Source: Pseudomonadota bacterium
Lineage (GTDB): Bacteria; Pseudomonadota; Gammaproteobacteria; Steroidobacterales; SZUA-146
Direction: 5' to 3'
Length of the DNA: 33,987 bases
Assembly (NCBI GenBank): GCA_039028935.1
Contig: JBCCHD010000037.1
Span: 1 to 33,987 of the forward strand
Shown here: one piece after another, positions 1 to 7,675 of the stretch
How positions within the stretch are numbered: the stretch's first letter is position 1
Layout: each line of letters starts with the position of its first letter
Notes under the pieces: generated by a model
Database searches by the model: none
Seen by the model: the letters and a program-made list of their open reading frames with translations, nothing else
What the model was told of the DNA's origin: nothing
Program-made: the position numbers and the translations under genes

Positions 1-309
1 GACAGATGGTTGAACGCAACGTGGCCCATGATCCCACCAATGCGATCCATGAACACGGACTGACCGCTGTGAACGGTGAGGTCGCACCACTCGCGCGCGA
101 TATCATCGACCATTTGCCGACGAACGAGCAGCGCTCCTATAAAAAGGCGCTATTTGGTACCGATACCGATGAGGAACGTGCAGAGTACGTCGGCAAATGG
201 TCGATGATATCGCGCGCGAGTGGTGCGACCTCACCGTTCACAGCGGTCAGTCCGTGTTCATGGATCGCAATGGTGGGATCATGGGCCACGTTGCGTTCAA
301 CCATCTGTC
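1..309. repeat. Fold-back inverted repeat at the window edge
   Basis: Bases 1-122 are the reverse complement of 188-309, with a single mismatch that I can find (position 40, A where the other arm predicts T). The arms are separated by a 65-nt centre, 123-187. Both arms encode the same amidohydrolase segment; the left arm reads it on the plus strand and the right arm on the minus strand. Read from the left arm, the coding frame continues naturally through the centre for about 20 codons before the strand switch. Read from the right arm it soon hits a stop. The centre is therefore probably the real continuation of the gene, and the switch probably a template-switch chimera or assembly fold-back at a contig end. 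A genuine inverted duplication is less likely. Confidence 0.9.
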
Positions 310-1744
310 CCAATGTGAACTGCACGTCCTCACCGTCACGACTAATGGCCGGAAAACGCTTCATCGCCGTAAACCGAAACAAGGTGCGCGTGTCTTCGCC
401 ATCATTTAACACCCAGCCCAGAAGCAGTTGATTGGCGTGCGTAATTTCATCAAACCCCGCCGCAATCATATCGTCGGCCCGAGCAAACGCCGGCACATGC
501 CCGGCCACCCGCAAGCCAAGTCGATGCGCCTCTTCCACCAATGCGTCCGCCCACTCTGGTTTCATTGAGTTGTAAAATTTAACCTGGTGAAAATCACGCG
601 AGGCACACCACCGGACCATGTCGAGCCCCGCTTGAAGTGAGTCAACCAATTCACCGGTCTGGGCTGAAAACTCGCTTTTTCCTTCGATAAAACACGAACG
701 AGTGATTCGCGGGCCGGCAATTTCACCGCGATTAATGCGTCCAATCAGACCGTCGAGCACATCGTTTTCATTGCCCATATCGCGCACCGAGGTGACGCCC
801 GCCGCAATATTCAACAGCGCATTTTCTTGACCCAAATGACCGTGCATTTCATACATGCCAGCGACGAGCGTGCCGCCGGCTCCGTCCACGATGACTTCCG
901 ACGCCGACGCGGGGCTGCGCGCAGGTTGCACACTGGTAATACGATTACCGTAAATCACAACATCTTTCGGTGACGTCAGCCCCAATGTGCTTGGTTCAAA
1001 CACTCGAACATTGCGAATACGCACAGGGGAATCGAAGGTTTGCGCAACCTTTTTCTGAATCTCAGCAAACCGTTCCGTAGAGAGTTGCACAGCTAGGTCT
1101 CGGAGCGCTTGATCGGCAGATTCATAGCCTTTACGAACAATGCTGAAACGGCCACTTGCTGTCGCGAAAAACTCCCTGTCTTGATCGAGCAAAATTAGCG
1201 CCGGATTAAGCGACAATCCGAGCAACTCATACGCTGTCACGTTTAAATCGCCCGCCGGCCCACTGAACGACAAATCAGATCGCGTGCGAATCGTGGCTTG
1301 ACCAGCCGGATACACAGTAACCCGACCATCTGCTGCTGCCAACAACGCGCGGGTTAGGAGCGCCGCGCCGTAAACACTGCCATCTTGATCAACGTAAAAG
1401 TGAGGGTCTTTGTCGACCCGAGCGACGCCAGTGCCTGTCGCATCTTGCCACAGCGCAGAGTTGCCCTCGATGCGAAAACTCTCATCCACCTTGCTACCGA
1501 AGGTTGTGCGGCCTGTGATATTGCGTTCGATCGGATAGCCGCGTTGATCAAGCGTCATTGTCTCTGCAATAGTGGGACCCCGACCGTTTTGCTTGAAGTC
1601 AAAATCGATAGACAGCTGTTCTCCCGCTGTGTCCACGATCATGTGACCAATGTCATCGCCACCAATGAGCACACGGTACTCCAACGTTTGCGCGGCAAGC
1701 GGCAGCGCGCATAGCAGTAACACAAGCGAGGTCAGGTATTTCAT
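137..1744 (-). CDS. Secreted amidohydrolase, 3' end disrupted by the fold-back
   Basis: This is a metal-dependent hydrolase of the amidohydrolase superfamily (imidazolonepropionase-like branch), exported by a Sec signal peptide (residues 1-18, ending PLAAQ). Residues about 20-230 are a beta-rich N-terminal domain that I do not recognise. The TIM-barrel follows: a beta-1 metal motif MHGHLG (HxH at residues 301-303), a candidate bridging lysine in QVKFYNS, a histidine in AGHVPAFA and another in EITHANQ. The beta-8 aspartate motif is absent because homologous sequence stops near residue 519, where the inverted repeat begins. The last 17 or so codons of this frame, down to the stop at 137, come from the antisense repeat centre and are not native. 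The native protein probably continues NEQRSYKKALFG and onwards, as encoded on the plus strand at 123-187. The substrate is unknown; secreted relatives act on peptides or cyclic amides. The family call is firm and the C-terminus is missing. Confidence 0.85.
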   Translation of the reverse strand: MKYLTSLVLLLCALPLAAQTLEYRVLIGGDDIGHMIVDTAGEQLSIDFDFKQNGRGPTIAETMTLDQRGYPIERNITGRTTFGSKVDESFRIEGNSALWQDATGTGVARVDKDPHFYVDQDGSVYGAALLTRALLAAADGRVTVYPAGQATIRTRSDLSFSGPAGDLNVTAYELLGLSLNPALILLDQDREFFATASGRFSIVRKGYESADQALRDLAVQLSTERFAEIQKKVAQTFDSPVRIRNVRVFEPSTLGLTSPKDVVIYGNRITSVQPARSPASASEVIVDGAGGTLVAGMYEMHGHLGQENALLNIAAGVTSVRDMGNENDVLDGLIGRINRGEIAGPRITRSCFIEGKSEFSAQTGELVDSLQAGLDMVRWCASRDFHQVKFYNSMKPEWADALVEEAHRLGLRVAGHVPAFARADDMIAAGFDEITHANQLLLGWVLNDGEDTRTLFRFTAMKRFPAISRDGEDVQFTLGQMVERNVAHDPTIAIHEHGLTAVNGEVAPLARDIIDHLPTYSARSSSVSVPNSAFL

Positions 1745-2052
1745 AACGAATACTCATGGTCAGAAGATCAATTCCCCTGACTATTGCAGTCCTTGTCAGG
1801 TTCGAAGTCAAGTCAGACACGAAATCCGGGGATCTCACACCAATGCCGTCACGATCAACCCTTGAAGACCATATGAGCGGGCCGGTTTGTTCGTGCGCGA
1901 GGCCGCGCGTTCGACATGATTTGATGAAGTTAGGTCAAATTTGCTAGCGTCGTGTCTGAGGCAGCGATTCGCGTTCGTCTTGGTGGTTATCGAACGCGAA
2001 CTCCACACCACCACCCATTGGGCGCAAACGCACCCACGCCAGGAGAACCGCA
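1745..2052. other. Divergent intergenic region
   Basis: This 308-bp gap separates the divergent amidohydrolase and threonine synthase-like genes and must hold both promoters. I see no convincing -35/-10 pair. The right half carries the 10-bp inverted repeat annotated separately and the Shine-Dalgarno AGGAG at 2041-2045. Short open frames here look non-coding. Confidence 0.6.
1968..2012 (+). promoter_or_regulatory. Perfect 10-bp inverted repeat with possible pseudoknot in the leader
   Basis: TTCGCGTTCG (1968-1977) and CGAACGCGAA (1991-2000) are perfect inverted repeats around a 13-nt loop. The loop contains GGTGGT (1982-1987), which is complementary to ACCACC just 3' of the stem (2007-2012), so an H-type pseudoknot could form. 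A weaker TGGG/CCCA hairpin follows before the Shine-Dalgarno. The element lies 53-85 nt upstream of the threonine synthase-like start. It could be an RNA control element or a dyad operator for a dimeric regulator. It matches no riboswitch class I know. Confidence 0.5.
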
Positions 2053-3321
2053 ATGCGTTTCGTGCGTCATCTACAAGGTATTGGCTCAGGCGCTGAATAC
2101 GATGTCGTAGCCCCGATGAATCTCGATCCTCTGGATGGTCGACCGGTGCGTATGACGCTCGATATTGACGCAATCCTAACCGCGTATCCGGATCAGAGCT
2201 GGTATCAACCGCAGCGTAAAAACATGTGGCGGTTTGGGGCACTGCTGCCGATAGACTGCAATGATCCTGTCGAACGCGACACCATTATCAGTCTTGGCGA
2301 AGGGCATACACCGTTATTGGATGCGTCTCGACTCACGATGACGAAAAACTGGGGCCTACGCCTGTTCATCAAAGACGAAGGCCACCCCCACGACGGTTTT
2401 GGTGAGAACCCCACACACAGCTTCAAAGATCGCGGCATGGCGGTTGTCGCATCGATGGCCAAACACTACGGCCTAACCCGACTGGCTGTGCCGACTCAGG
2501 GTAATGCCGGTGACTCACTGTGTCACTATGCGCGCCATGCTGGCATGCAGGTTGTTGTCGCGATGCCAAAAGACACACCGCTTCCCATTTTGGGCGCCGT
2601 TGCGGCAGCGGCGACCACCGACCCCGCTGTGACGCTCGAATTGGTTGAGGGCACGATCCGAGAAGCGGGTGCGTTACTAAAGGACGAGTACTTACCGCAG
2701 GGCTACTTCAACTGCGCCACCTTTCAAGAACCCGGGTGGCGCATCGAAGGAAAAAAGACGCTCGGGCTGGAGATCGCCGAGGCGCTGGCGGGTTACCAAG
2801 GGTGGCAACTCCCAGACGCGATTGTTTATCCAACGGGTGGCGGTACCGGCATACTGGGTATGTGGAAAGCGTTTGACGAACTGGAAGCGCTGGGTCTGAT
2901 TGACTCGCATCGACCGCGCATTTACGCGGTTCAAAGCGAGGTTACCGATCCGGTGGCGCAAGCCATGAAAACCGCCAAATCCGACACAACGCCACAAGAC
3001 GCTGGCAGCACGTTGGCCGTGGGACTCAATGTACCGGGTGGGGTTGGACATTTTGAAGTACTGAATATTCTTCGCGCGTCAGGGGGCACCGCGCTGACCG
3101 TGAGTGAAGCGGAGATCGCAGAGTATGTCAGCGCGATATGGTCAGAAACCGGTTGGTGGATTTGTCCCGAAGGCGCGGCCACACTGGCCGCCATCCCCAA
3201 GTTACTCGATCACGGTGAGCTGCGGCAAAACGAAACGGTTGTGGCTGTAAACACCGGGTCGTTTGAAAAGTACTTGCCGGACGTTCGTCACCTAGTAAAA
3301 GGCAGGCCCTTATCACAGTAG
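2053..3321 (+). CDS. thrC: Threonine synthase-like PLP-dependent enzyme
   Basis: This is a fold-type II PLP enzyme. Threonine synthase converts O-phospho-L-homoserine to threonine in the cytoplasm. The PLP Schiff-base lysine is K125 in THSFKDRGM, and the glycine-rich phosphate-binding loop is YPTGGGTGILGMWKA. EGHTPLLDASRL is the usual substrate-side motif. At 422 residues it fits the archaeal/actinobacterial-type threonine synthases, which begin with a CxxCG...CPxCG zinc ribbon. Here the same positions read GIGSGAEYD and LDPLDGRPV, so all four cysteines are gone. The start is set by AGGAG 7 nt upstream of the ATG. The gene looks monocistronic and ends before a strong terminator. A related PLP lyase with a different substrate remains possible, so the symbol is tentative. 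Confidence 0.82.
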   Translation: MRFVRHLQGIGSGAEYDVVAPMNLDPLDGRPVRMTLDIDAILTAYPDQSWYQPQRKNMWRFGALLPIDCNDPVERDTIISLGEGHTPLLDASRLTMTKNWGLRLFIKDEGHPHDGFGENPTHSFKDRGMAVVASMAKHYGLTRLAVPTQGNAGDSLCHYARHAGMQVVVAMPKDTPLPILGAVAAAATTDPAVTLELVEGTIREAGALLKDEYLPQGYFNCATFQEPGWRIEGKKTLGLEIAEALAGYQGWQLPDAIVYPTGGGTGILGMWKAFDELEALGLIDSHRPRIYAVQSEVTDPVAQAMKTAKSDTTPQDAGSTLAVGLNVPGGVGHFEVLNILRASGGTALTVSEAEIAEYVSAIWSETGWWICPEGAATLAAIPKLLDHGELRQNETVVAVNTGSFEKYLPDVRHLVKGRPLSQ

Positions 3322-3436
3322 CGACAGTGGATACTGCGTCACGCGGCAGGACACCCGCATTCCTCATCGCGTTGCATCACGTTGATGGCAGTTGTCGGTG
3401 CCTAAGTTAGCTCCACTTTCTCGGCCGCTCAAAAAA

Positions 3437-3460
3437 TAAAAGCCCCGATCGGGGCTTTTA
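3437..3460. terminator. Bidirectional rho-independent terminator
   Basis: A perfect 24-nt palindrome has a GC core (AGCCCCGATCGGGGCT) flanked by A-runs on the left and T-runs on the right. It therefore works as stem plus U-tract in both directions. It lies between the convergent ends of the threonine synthase-like gene (plus, stop at 3321) and the PEP-CTERM gene (minus, stop at 3484). Confidence 0.9.
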
Positions 3461-3483
3461 TGGCGTTACTGGTCGATAATCAA

Positions 3484-4173
3484 TTAGCGCTTACGCATAA
3501 AGCCCAATCCGCCCAGCGCGCTGAGCATCAAAAGGAGCGCACCTGGTACGGGCACCGGCGCATACGTAATGTTGTCGATGGCGCCTGAGCCCCCCATATT
3601 GATTTCGATTCGCGACACGCCGTCAATGCCAAAGAACGAGCGCACCCACTGATTGTCTCCCCCGGTGTCAGGGGTGTATAGCAGCAGATCAATGAGGTCG
3701 CCATCAATGTCGTAGAGTCGGATTCGATTGTTCTCCGATGGGCCGGACTCGGAGAACTCGACATCGAAAAAGTCAATGCTATCGAGACGCACGGCGGTAT
3801 CAAATTCGATCACAAACTGGCCGGCCGGACGACTGCCTTCATCATCCGGGGTGGTGCAGCTGAATGCGTCGCAATTATCGTTCTCCTGGATAATGAGCAC
3901 ATTACCCGGTGACAGCATGCCTAAATCGTTGCCCGGTCCAGGCGTGAACGGTCCACCAAGGTCGTAGTCGCCACCGGTCGGGTTCTCGGTATCAAAAACA
4001 ACAGCCAGGTCGAGTCCGTTATCAAAATTGAACGCGCTGATTGTCGCGCCCAAAATGTTGTACTCGTTGTCAACGATCGTTCCGGCTTGGATATCCTCAA
4101 AATCGATTGTGATCGCGAACGACACTGGTGATAACGCAAATGCCGCACCCAATGCGAGAAGGAAATTTTTCAT
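3484..4173 (-). CDS. PEP-CTERM (VPxPGA-type) sorting-domain protein
   Basis: This is a secreted 229-residue protein with an exosortase-type sorting tail. A signal peptide (MKNFLLALGAAFALSPVSFA) precedes an acidic, Asp/Gly-rich body that is probably an all-beta domain: it opens with ITIDFEDIQAG, and RLDSIDFFDVEF plus a late GSGAIDNITYAP resemble the beta-sandwich found in many PEP-CTERM proteins. The C-terminus is VPVPGALLLMLSALGG followed by an RKR end, that is, the recognition motif, one membrane helix and a basic cluster. In known systems an exosortase (EpsH/XrtA family) removes this tail and the protein passes to the surface or the exopolysaccharide matrix. No exosortase gene is in the window. 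The gene stands alone and ends at the shared terminator. Its molecular function is unknown. Confidence 0.88.
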   Translation of the reverse strand: MKNFLLALGAAFALSPVSFAITIDFEDIQAGTIVDNEYNILGATISAFNFDNGLDLAVVFDTENPTGGDYDLGGPFTPGPGNDLGMLSPGNVLIIQENDNCDAFSCTTPDDEGSRPAGQFVIEFDTAVRLDSIDFFDVEFSESGPSENNRIRLYDIDGDLIDLLLYTPDTGGDNQWVRSFFGIDGVSRIEINMGGSGAIDNITYAPVPVPGALLLMLSALGGLGFMRKR

Positions 4174-4681
4174 GATTGCACCGATGTATTGATTTTTGTT
4201 TGCGCCCGATTCCCCAAGGCACGACTGCCGAAAAGGCTATCAAAGGTGCTTGAGAAAAAGGTGAAGACTGAACGTAATAACGGCGTTTCGTTACATTACT
4301 CAACACATCTCACAATAAAAACCAACTTATGACAAATCAAACGGTCGCGACAACATTTCAAATACGTCAGCCGCTCGCTCGATAGTCATCGCGATTACCC
4401 GCCACCATCCTCCGCGCCAACTCACCGCACGCTGCGGCAACTACCACATTATGTTCAATGCCGAAACATCGCGTTTTCACATTACGATTTCGGCGCGTGG
4501 TACGTTAGGCATCGCACTCGCGCTGTGGACCGTTTTCGGATGACGTCTCTGCCGATCGATTCGTCCTCGGTCCTGCTGCTCACTGATTATCTACGCGCGT
4601 CGCGCGGCAATTATTTTGATACGCTTTTTGCGTTTACTGCGCCTTTATATAAGGAACCTCATCACAAGAAGGAAAGGCAGG
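4174..4681. other. Divergent intergenic region
   Basis: This gap of about 500 bp lies between the divergent PEP-CTERM and mosaic-protein genes. A TATATAA at 4646-4652 is a plausible -10 box about 30 nt before the favoured ATG at 4682, but no good -35 accompanies it. I see no repeat, RNA gene or convincing small gene; short frames here lack ribosome-binding sites. Confidence 0.5.
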
Positions 4682-7648
4682 ATGACTCGGGTACTCAACA
4701 TATTCATCTGTGCACTGCTCACTCACGCAATGCACGCGCAAGCAATTGATTTTGTCTCGAACGACAACGGTATTGAGGAAGCCGAGTTAACACACAAGTG
4801 GGCCTACACATCGTCATTGACCAATCCACTGAACAGCGCGCCAAGTCAACCGGCAAGTTCGCGCGTTGCACTGAAAGGTGATGGTGCGGACGCCGATGCC
4901 GACGGAATTCCGGATGACGCTGATAACTGCGTGCTGGTGGCGAACGCCGATCAGCGAGACTCCAATGGTGACAATTACGGCAACGCCTGCGACTTCGACT
5001 ACAACAACGACTGCTCAGTCAATTTCTTGGATTACGCGGCACTCACCAGCGATTTCACTGCCACGGGCGATCTGGATACCGACGCCAACGGGGACGGCGT
5101 AGTGAACTTTCTTGATATCGGCCAGTTCCCGTCGTTTTTTATGATGCCACCCGGACCGAGCGGCCTCCAAGGCGATTGCGATTCGCCCCCAGTCGACACG
5201 GAGGCGCCGACCGCCAGTTTTTCGCCGTCAACGCTCACGGTGCCATCGGGCATGACCGGCCAGTCCACGTTCACGGCGACTGACAATGTCGGCGTGACAA
5301 CGGGCCCCAATATCCTGTGTACCAACGGGGGCAGCTTCGATGTGTCGATGAGCACCTTTACCGCCGCCACCGTCACGCTATCGACCCAAAGCGTGTGCAC
5401 CGCCACGGTCGGTGATGCCGCCGGAAACGAAGGCATGGCGACGCTCACCGTGACGATGACCCCCTCTAACATGGCCGGTGACTGTCCGCGCACACTGCCT
5501 GCCGTCTCGACGGGCACGTGTTCCATTACGACGGGCACGGGCAGCGCGGTGCTAATTCAAGGCGACGTGTTTTTCGAGAGCGGACTGCTCACCAATGCCG
5601 AGGTGTTAGTTGACGATGGTGACATTGTTTGTGCTGGGTGTGACTGCAGCAGCGAGGCGACTTTTTCAACCGCGACGACGCTGATGTGCACCGATGCCGT
5701 AATCTCTCCCGGGCTCATTAATGGACGCGTCAGCGCCAGCTTCAGCCACAACGTGCCGTTCAACAACAGTGAAAAATACTTGCAGCGACACGACTGGCGG
5801 CGGGGCCAGCGCGGGTTTAGTCAGCTGCCTTCGGGTTTTGGCGGTGGCTCCGACCAGATCGTGTGGGAGGAGCTGCGCAGCGTCTTGGCCGGTGTGACCA
5901 GTGCCGTGACAAGTGGTAACCAGGACGGCATGATTCGTAATCTTGACCGCAACGACGAATTCGCCGGTCGCGACACCACGGATGTCGACACCTTTCCACT
6001 CGGTGACAGTAATGGCACACAGCTTATCAATGGGTGCGCCTATCCGGACATCGAAGACGAGACGGCCGCGTTCTCTGCCGTTTGGCGAGTAGCCGAAGGC
6101 ATCGACGCCACGGCCAGAAACGAATTTCTGTGCTTATCCGGTATTGGCGCTGGCAGCACTGATGTGCTGGAGGCACCGGTGGCAATCGACAGCGGTGCTG
6201 GACTGGCCTATGAGGACATTGTGAACACGGTGACGCGCGGCACACGTCTGGTATGGTCACCACGATCCGACACCTCACTGTATGGCAACACGGCGATGGT
6301 GCCCGTGTTCAAAGCATCGGGCGCCAAGATCGGATTAGGCACCATTTGGTCTTCGTCAGGCTCAGCAAACATGGCGCGCGAGTTATCGTGCGCGTCGGCT
6401 TGGAGCGACCGATGGGGCGGGGTGTTCACCGATGAAGAGCTCGTTAGCCTCGCCACAAAGAACGTGGCGCAGATCGCGGGCTTTGGCGATGTCATCGGTG
6501 AAATTGCGGTCGGCAAAGTCGCGGACATCACCATTTGGAGCACGGCAAATCACAGTGATCTTCGTGCCATTATCGATTCTGGGAACGACGATGTCGCCCT
6601 CGTGATGCGCGGTGGCCTGCCGCTTTACGGCGACGACAACCTCATCCAAACACTCGTACCCGCGGACAACTGCGAACTAATCGATGTCTGCGGCCAATCG
6701 AAACGCATCTGCGCGGAGCGGGAGTTTGGCGAAACGTTCGCTCAGATCACCGCAGACGCGCCAGCAGGCGCCTACCCATTGCTGGCCTGCGGCGCCTGGC
6801 CAAATGAACCGTCCTGTCTACCCGCACGCACGACGCCGGATGCGTATACAGGAATTGCGGGTGCCGGCGATGCCGATGGTGATGGGGTCGATGACACCGC
6901 GGACAACTGCGTTGGCGTATTTAATCCACCGACGCCACTGGATCCAGGTGTTCAAGCCGACACAGATAGCAACGGACTAGGGGATTTGTGCGACCTGCCC
7001 GACCCGGTTGCGCCGATCGGTGGCTTTGACCCACCACCACCACAACTGGTCACTGTCTACGAGGTGAAAACCGATCCGACCTTGACCGGCGAACTCATTA
7101 CGATGAACGACATGGTTGTGACAGCCGTGGCAAGCAACGGATTCTGGAGTCAGCTCGATTCAAACAGCGCGGAATTTATTGGCGTGGAAAATTCAGGCAT
7201 CTACAGCTTTACGGCGGAGACACCAACGGTAGCAGTGGGTGATCGCATCACGATTGAACGCGCCAGAGTGAACAACTTCTTTTCGCAAATCCAGCTCAAT
7301 GATCCCGCCGTAGAGATTGAGCAGAGTGGTTTGTCCATCGTGCCAACCCTACTCGACGCCGTGGCCCTGCAGAGTCTGATTTCCGCTCAGGCAAGCAGCC
7401 CATTCGAAGGGGCGTTGGTCACCGTGCAGAATGTCATTGTCACGAACGCCATGCCCCCGGGTGGGCCCGGCGATAGCGGCGCAAACGAGTTTGAGGTGGC
7501 ATCCGGCTTGCGCGTGGACGACGCGTTGTATTTGATTGATCCACAGCCGCTACTGGGAGAGAGTTTTATTTCAATTACAGGCCCCATCTCATTCAGAAAC
7601 AATTTCCTGAAACTGCTACCTCGAAATCAAGCTGATGTCATTCGATAA
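4682..7648 (+). CDS. Secreted mosaic protein: TSP3 + dockerin-like + Ig-like + degenerate amidohydrolase
   Basis: This is an exported 989-residue multidomain protein of unknown function. A signal peptide (MTRVLNIFICALLTHAMHAQA) is followed by a TSP3 calcium repeat (residues about 68-104). Next come two dockerin-type loops, DYNNDCSVNFLD (106-117) and DANGDGVVNFLD (134-145), an Ig/HYR-like domain (about 172-265), and an amidohydrolase-like barrel (about 290-630). A second TSP3 stretch and a C-terminal beta domain resembling an OB-fold complete it. In the barrel the usual ligands are replaced: HxH reads RVS (349-351), the beta-5 His is R469 in RVAEG, the beta-6 His is S504 in IDSGAG, and the beta-8 Asp is I555 in LGTIWSSSGS. 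The surrounding signatures (RHDWRRGQRG, ARNEFLCLSG, WSPRSDTSLYGNT, KVADITIW) are kept, so it looks like a pseudoenzyme. The start at 4682 is preferred over an in-frame ATG 66 nt upstream because GGAAAGG lies just before it and it begins the signal peptide. Confidence 0.8.
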   Translation: MTRVLNIFICALLTHAMHAQAIDFVSNDNGIEEAELTHKWAYTSSLTNPLNSAPSQPASSRVALKGDGADADADGIPDDADNCVLVANADQRDSNGDNYGNACDFDYNNDCSVNFLDYAALTSDFTATGDLDTDANGDGVVNFLDIGQFPSFFMMPPGPSGLQGDCDSPPVDTEAPTASFSPSTLTVPSGMTGQSTFTATDNVGVTTGPNILCTNGGSFDVSMSTFTAATVTLSTQSVCTATVGDAAGNEGMATLTVTMTPSNMAGDCPRTLPAVSTGTCSITTGTGSAVLIQGDVFFESGLLTNAEVLVDDGDIVCAGCDCSSEATFSTATTLMCTDAVISPGLINGRVSASFSHNVPFNNSEKYLQRHDWRRGQRGFSQLPSGFGGGSDQIVWEELRSVLAGVTSAVTSGNQDGMIRNLDRNDEFAGRDTTDVDTFPLGDSNGTQLINGCAYPDIEDETAAFSAVWRVAEGIDATARNEFLCLSGIGAGSTDVLEAPVAIDSGAGLAYEDIVNTVTRGTRLVWSPRSDTSLYGNTAMVPVFKASGAKIGLGTIWSSSGSANMARELSCASAWSDRWGGVFTDEELVSLATKNVAQIAGFGDVIGEIAVGKVADITIWSTANHSDLRAIIDSGNDDVALVMRGGLPLYGDDNLIQTLVPADNCELIDVCGQSKRICAEREFGETFAQITADAPAGAYPLLACGAWPNEPSCLPARTTPDAYTGIAGAGDADGDGVDDTADNCVGVFNPPTPLDPGVQADTDSNGLGDLCDLPDPVAPIGGFDPPPPQLVTVYEVKTDPTLTGELITMNDMVVTAVASNGFWSQLDSNSAEFIGVENSGIYSFTAETPTVAVGDRITIERARVNNFFSQIQLNDPAVEIEQSGLSIVPTLLDAVALQSLISAQASSPFEGALVTVQNVIVTNAMPPGGPGDSGANEFEVASGLRVDDALYLIDPQPLLGESFISITGPISFRNNFLKLLPRNQADVIR

Positions 7649-7675
7649 TAACCATCACGGGCAGGGATAGGTTCG

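Noticed and set aside
6-431. Plus-strand 141-codon frame at the window start
   Set aside because: Its first part is a repeat copy of the amidohydrolase and its second part is antisense of the same gene; it is a product of the fold-back, not a gene.
5032-5538. 168-codon minus-strand frame inside the mosaic protein
   Set aside because: It is antisense to a clear coding region, has no ribosome-binding site, and the translation is Val/Ser-rich as expected of a shadow frame.
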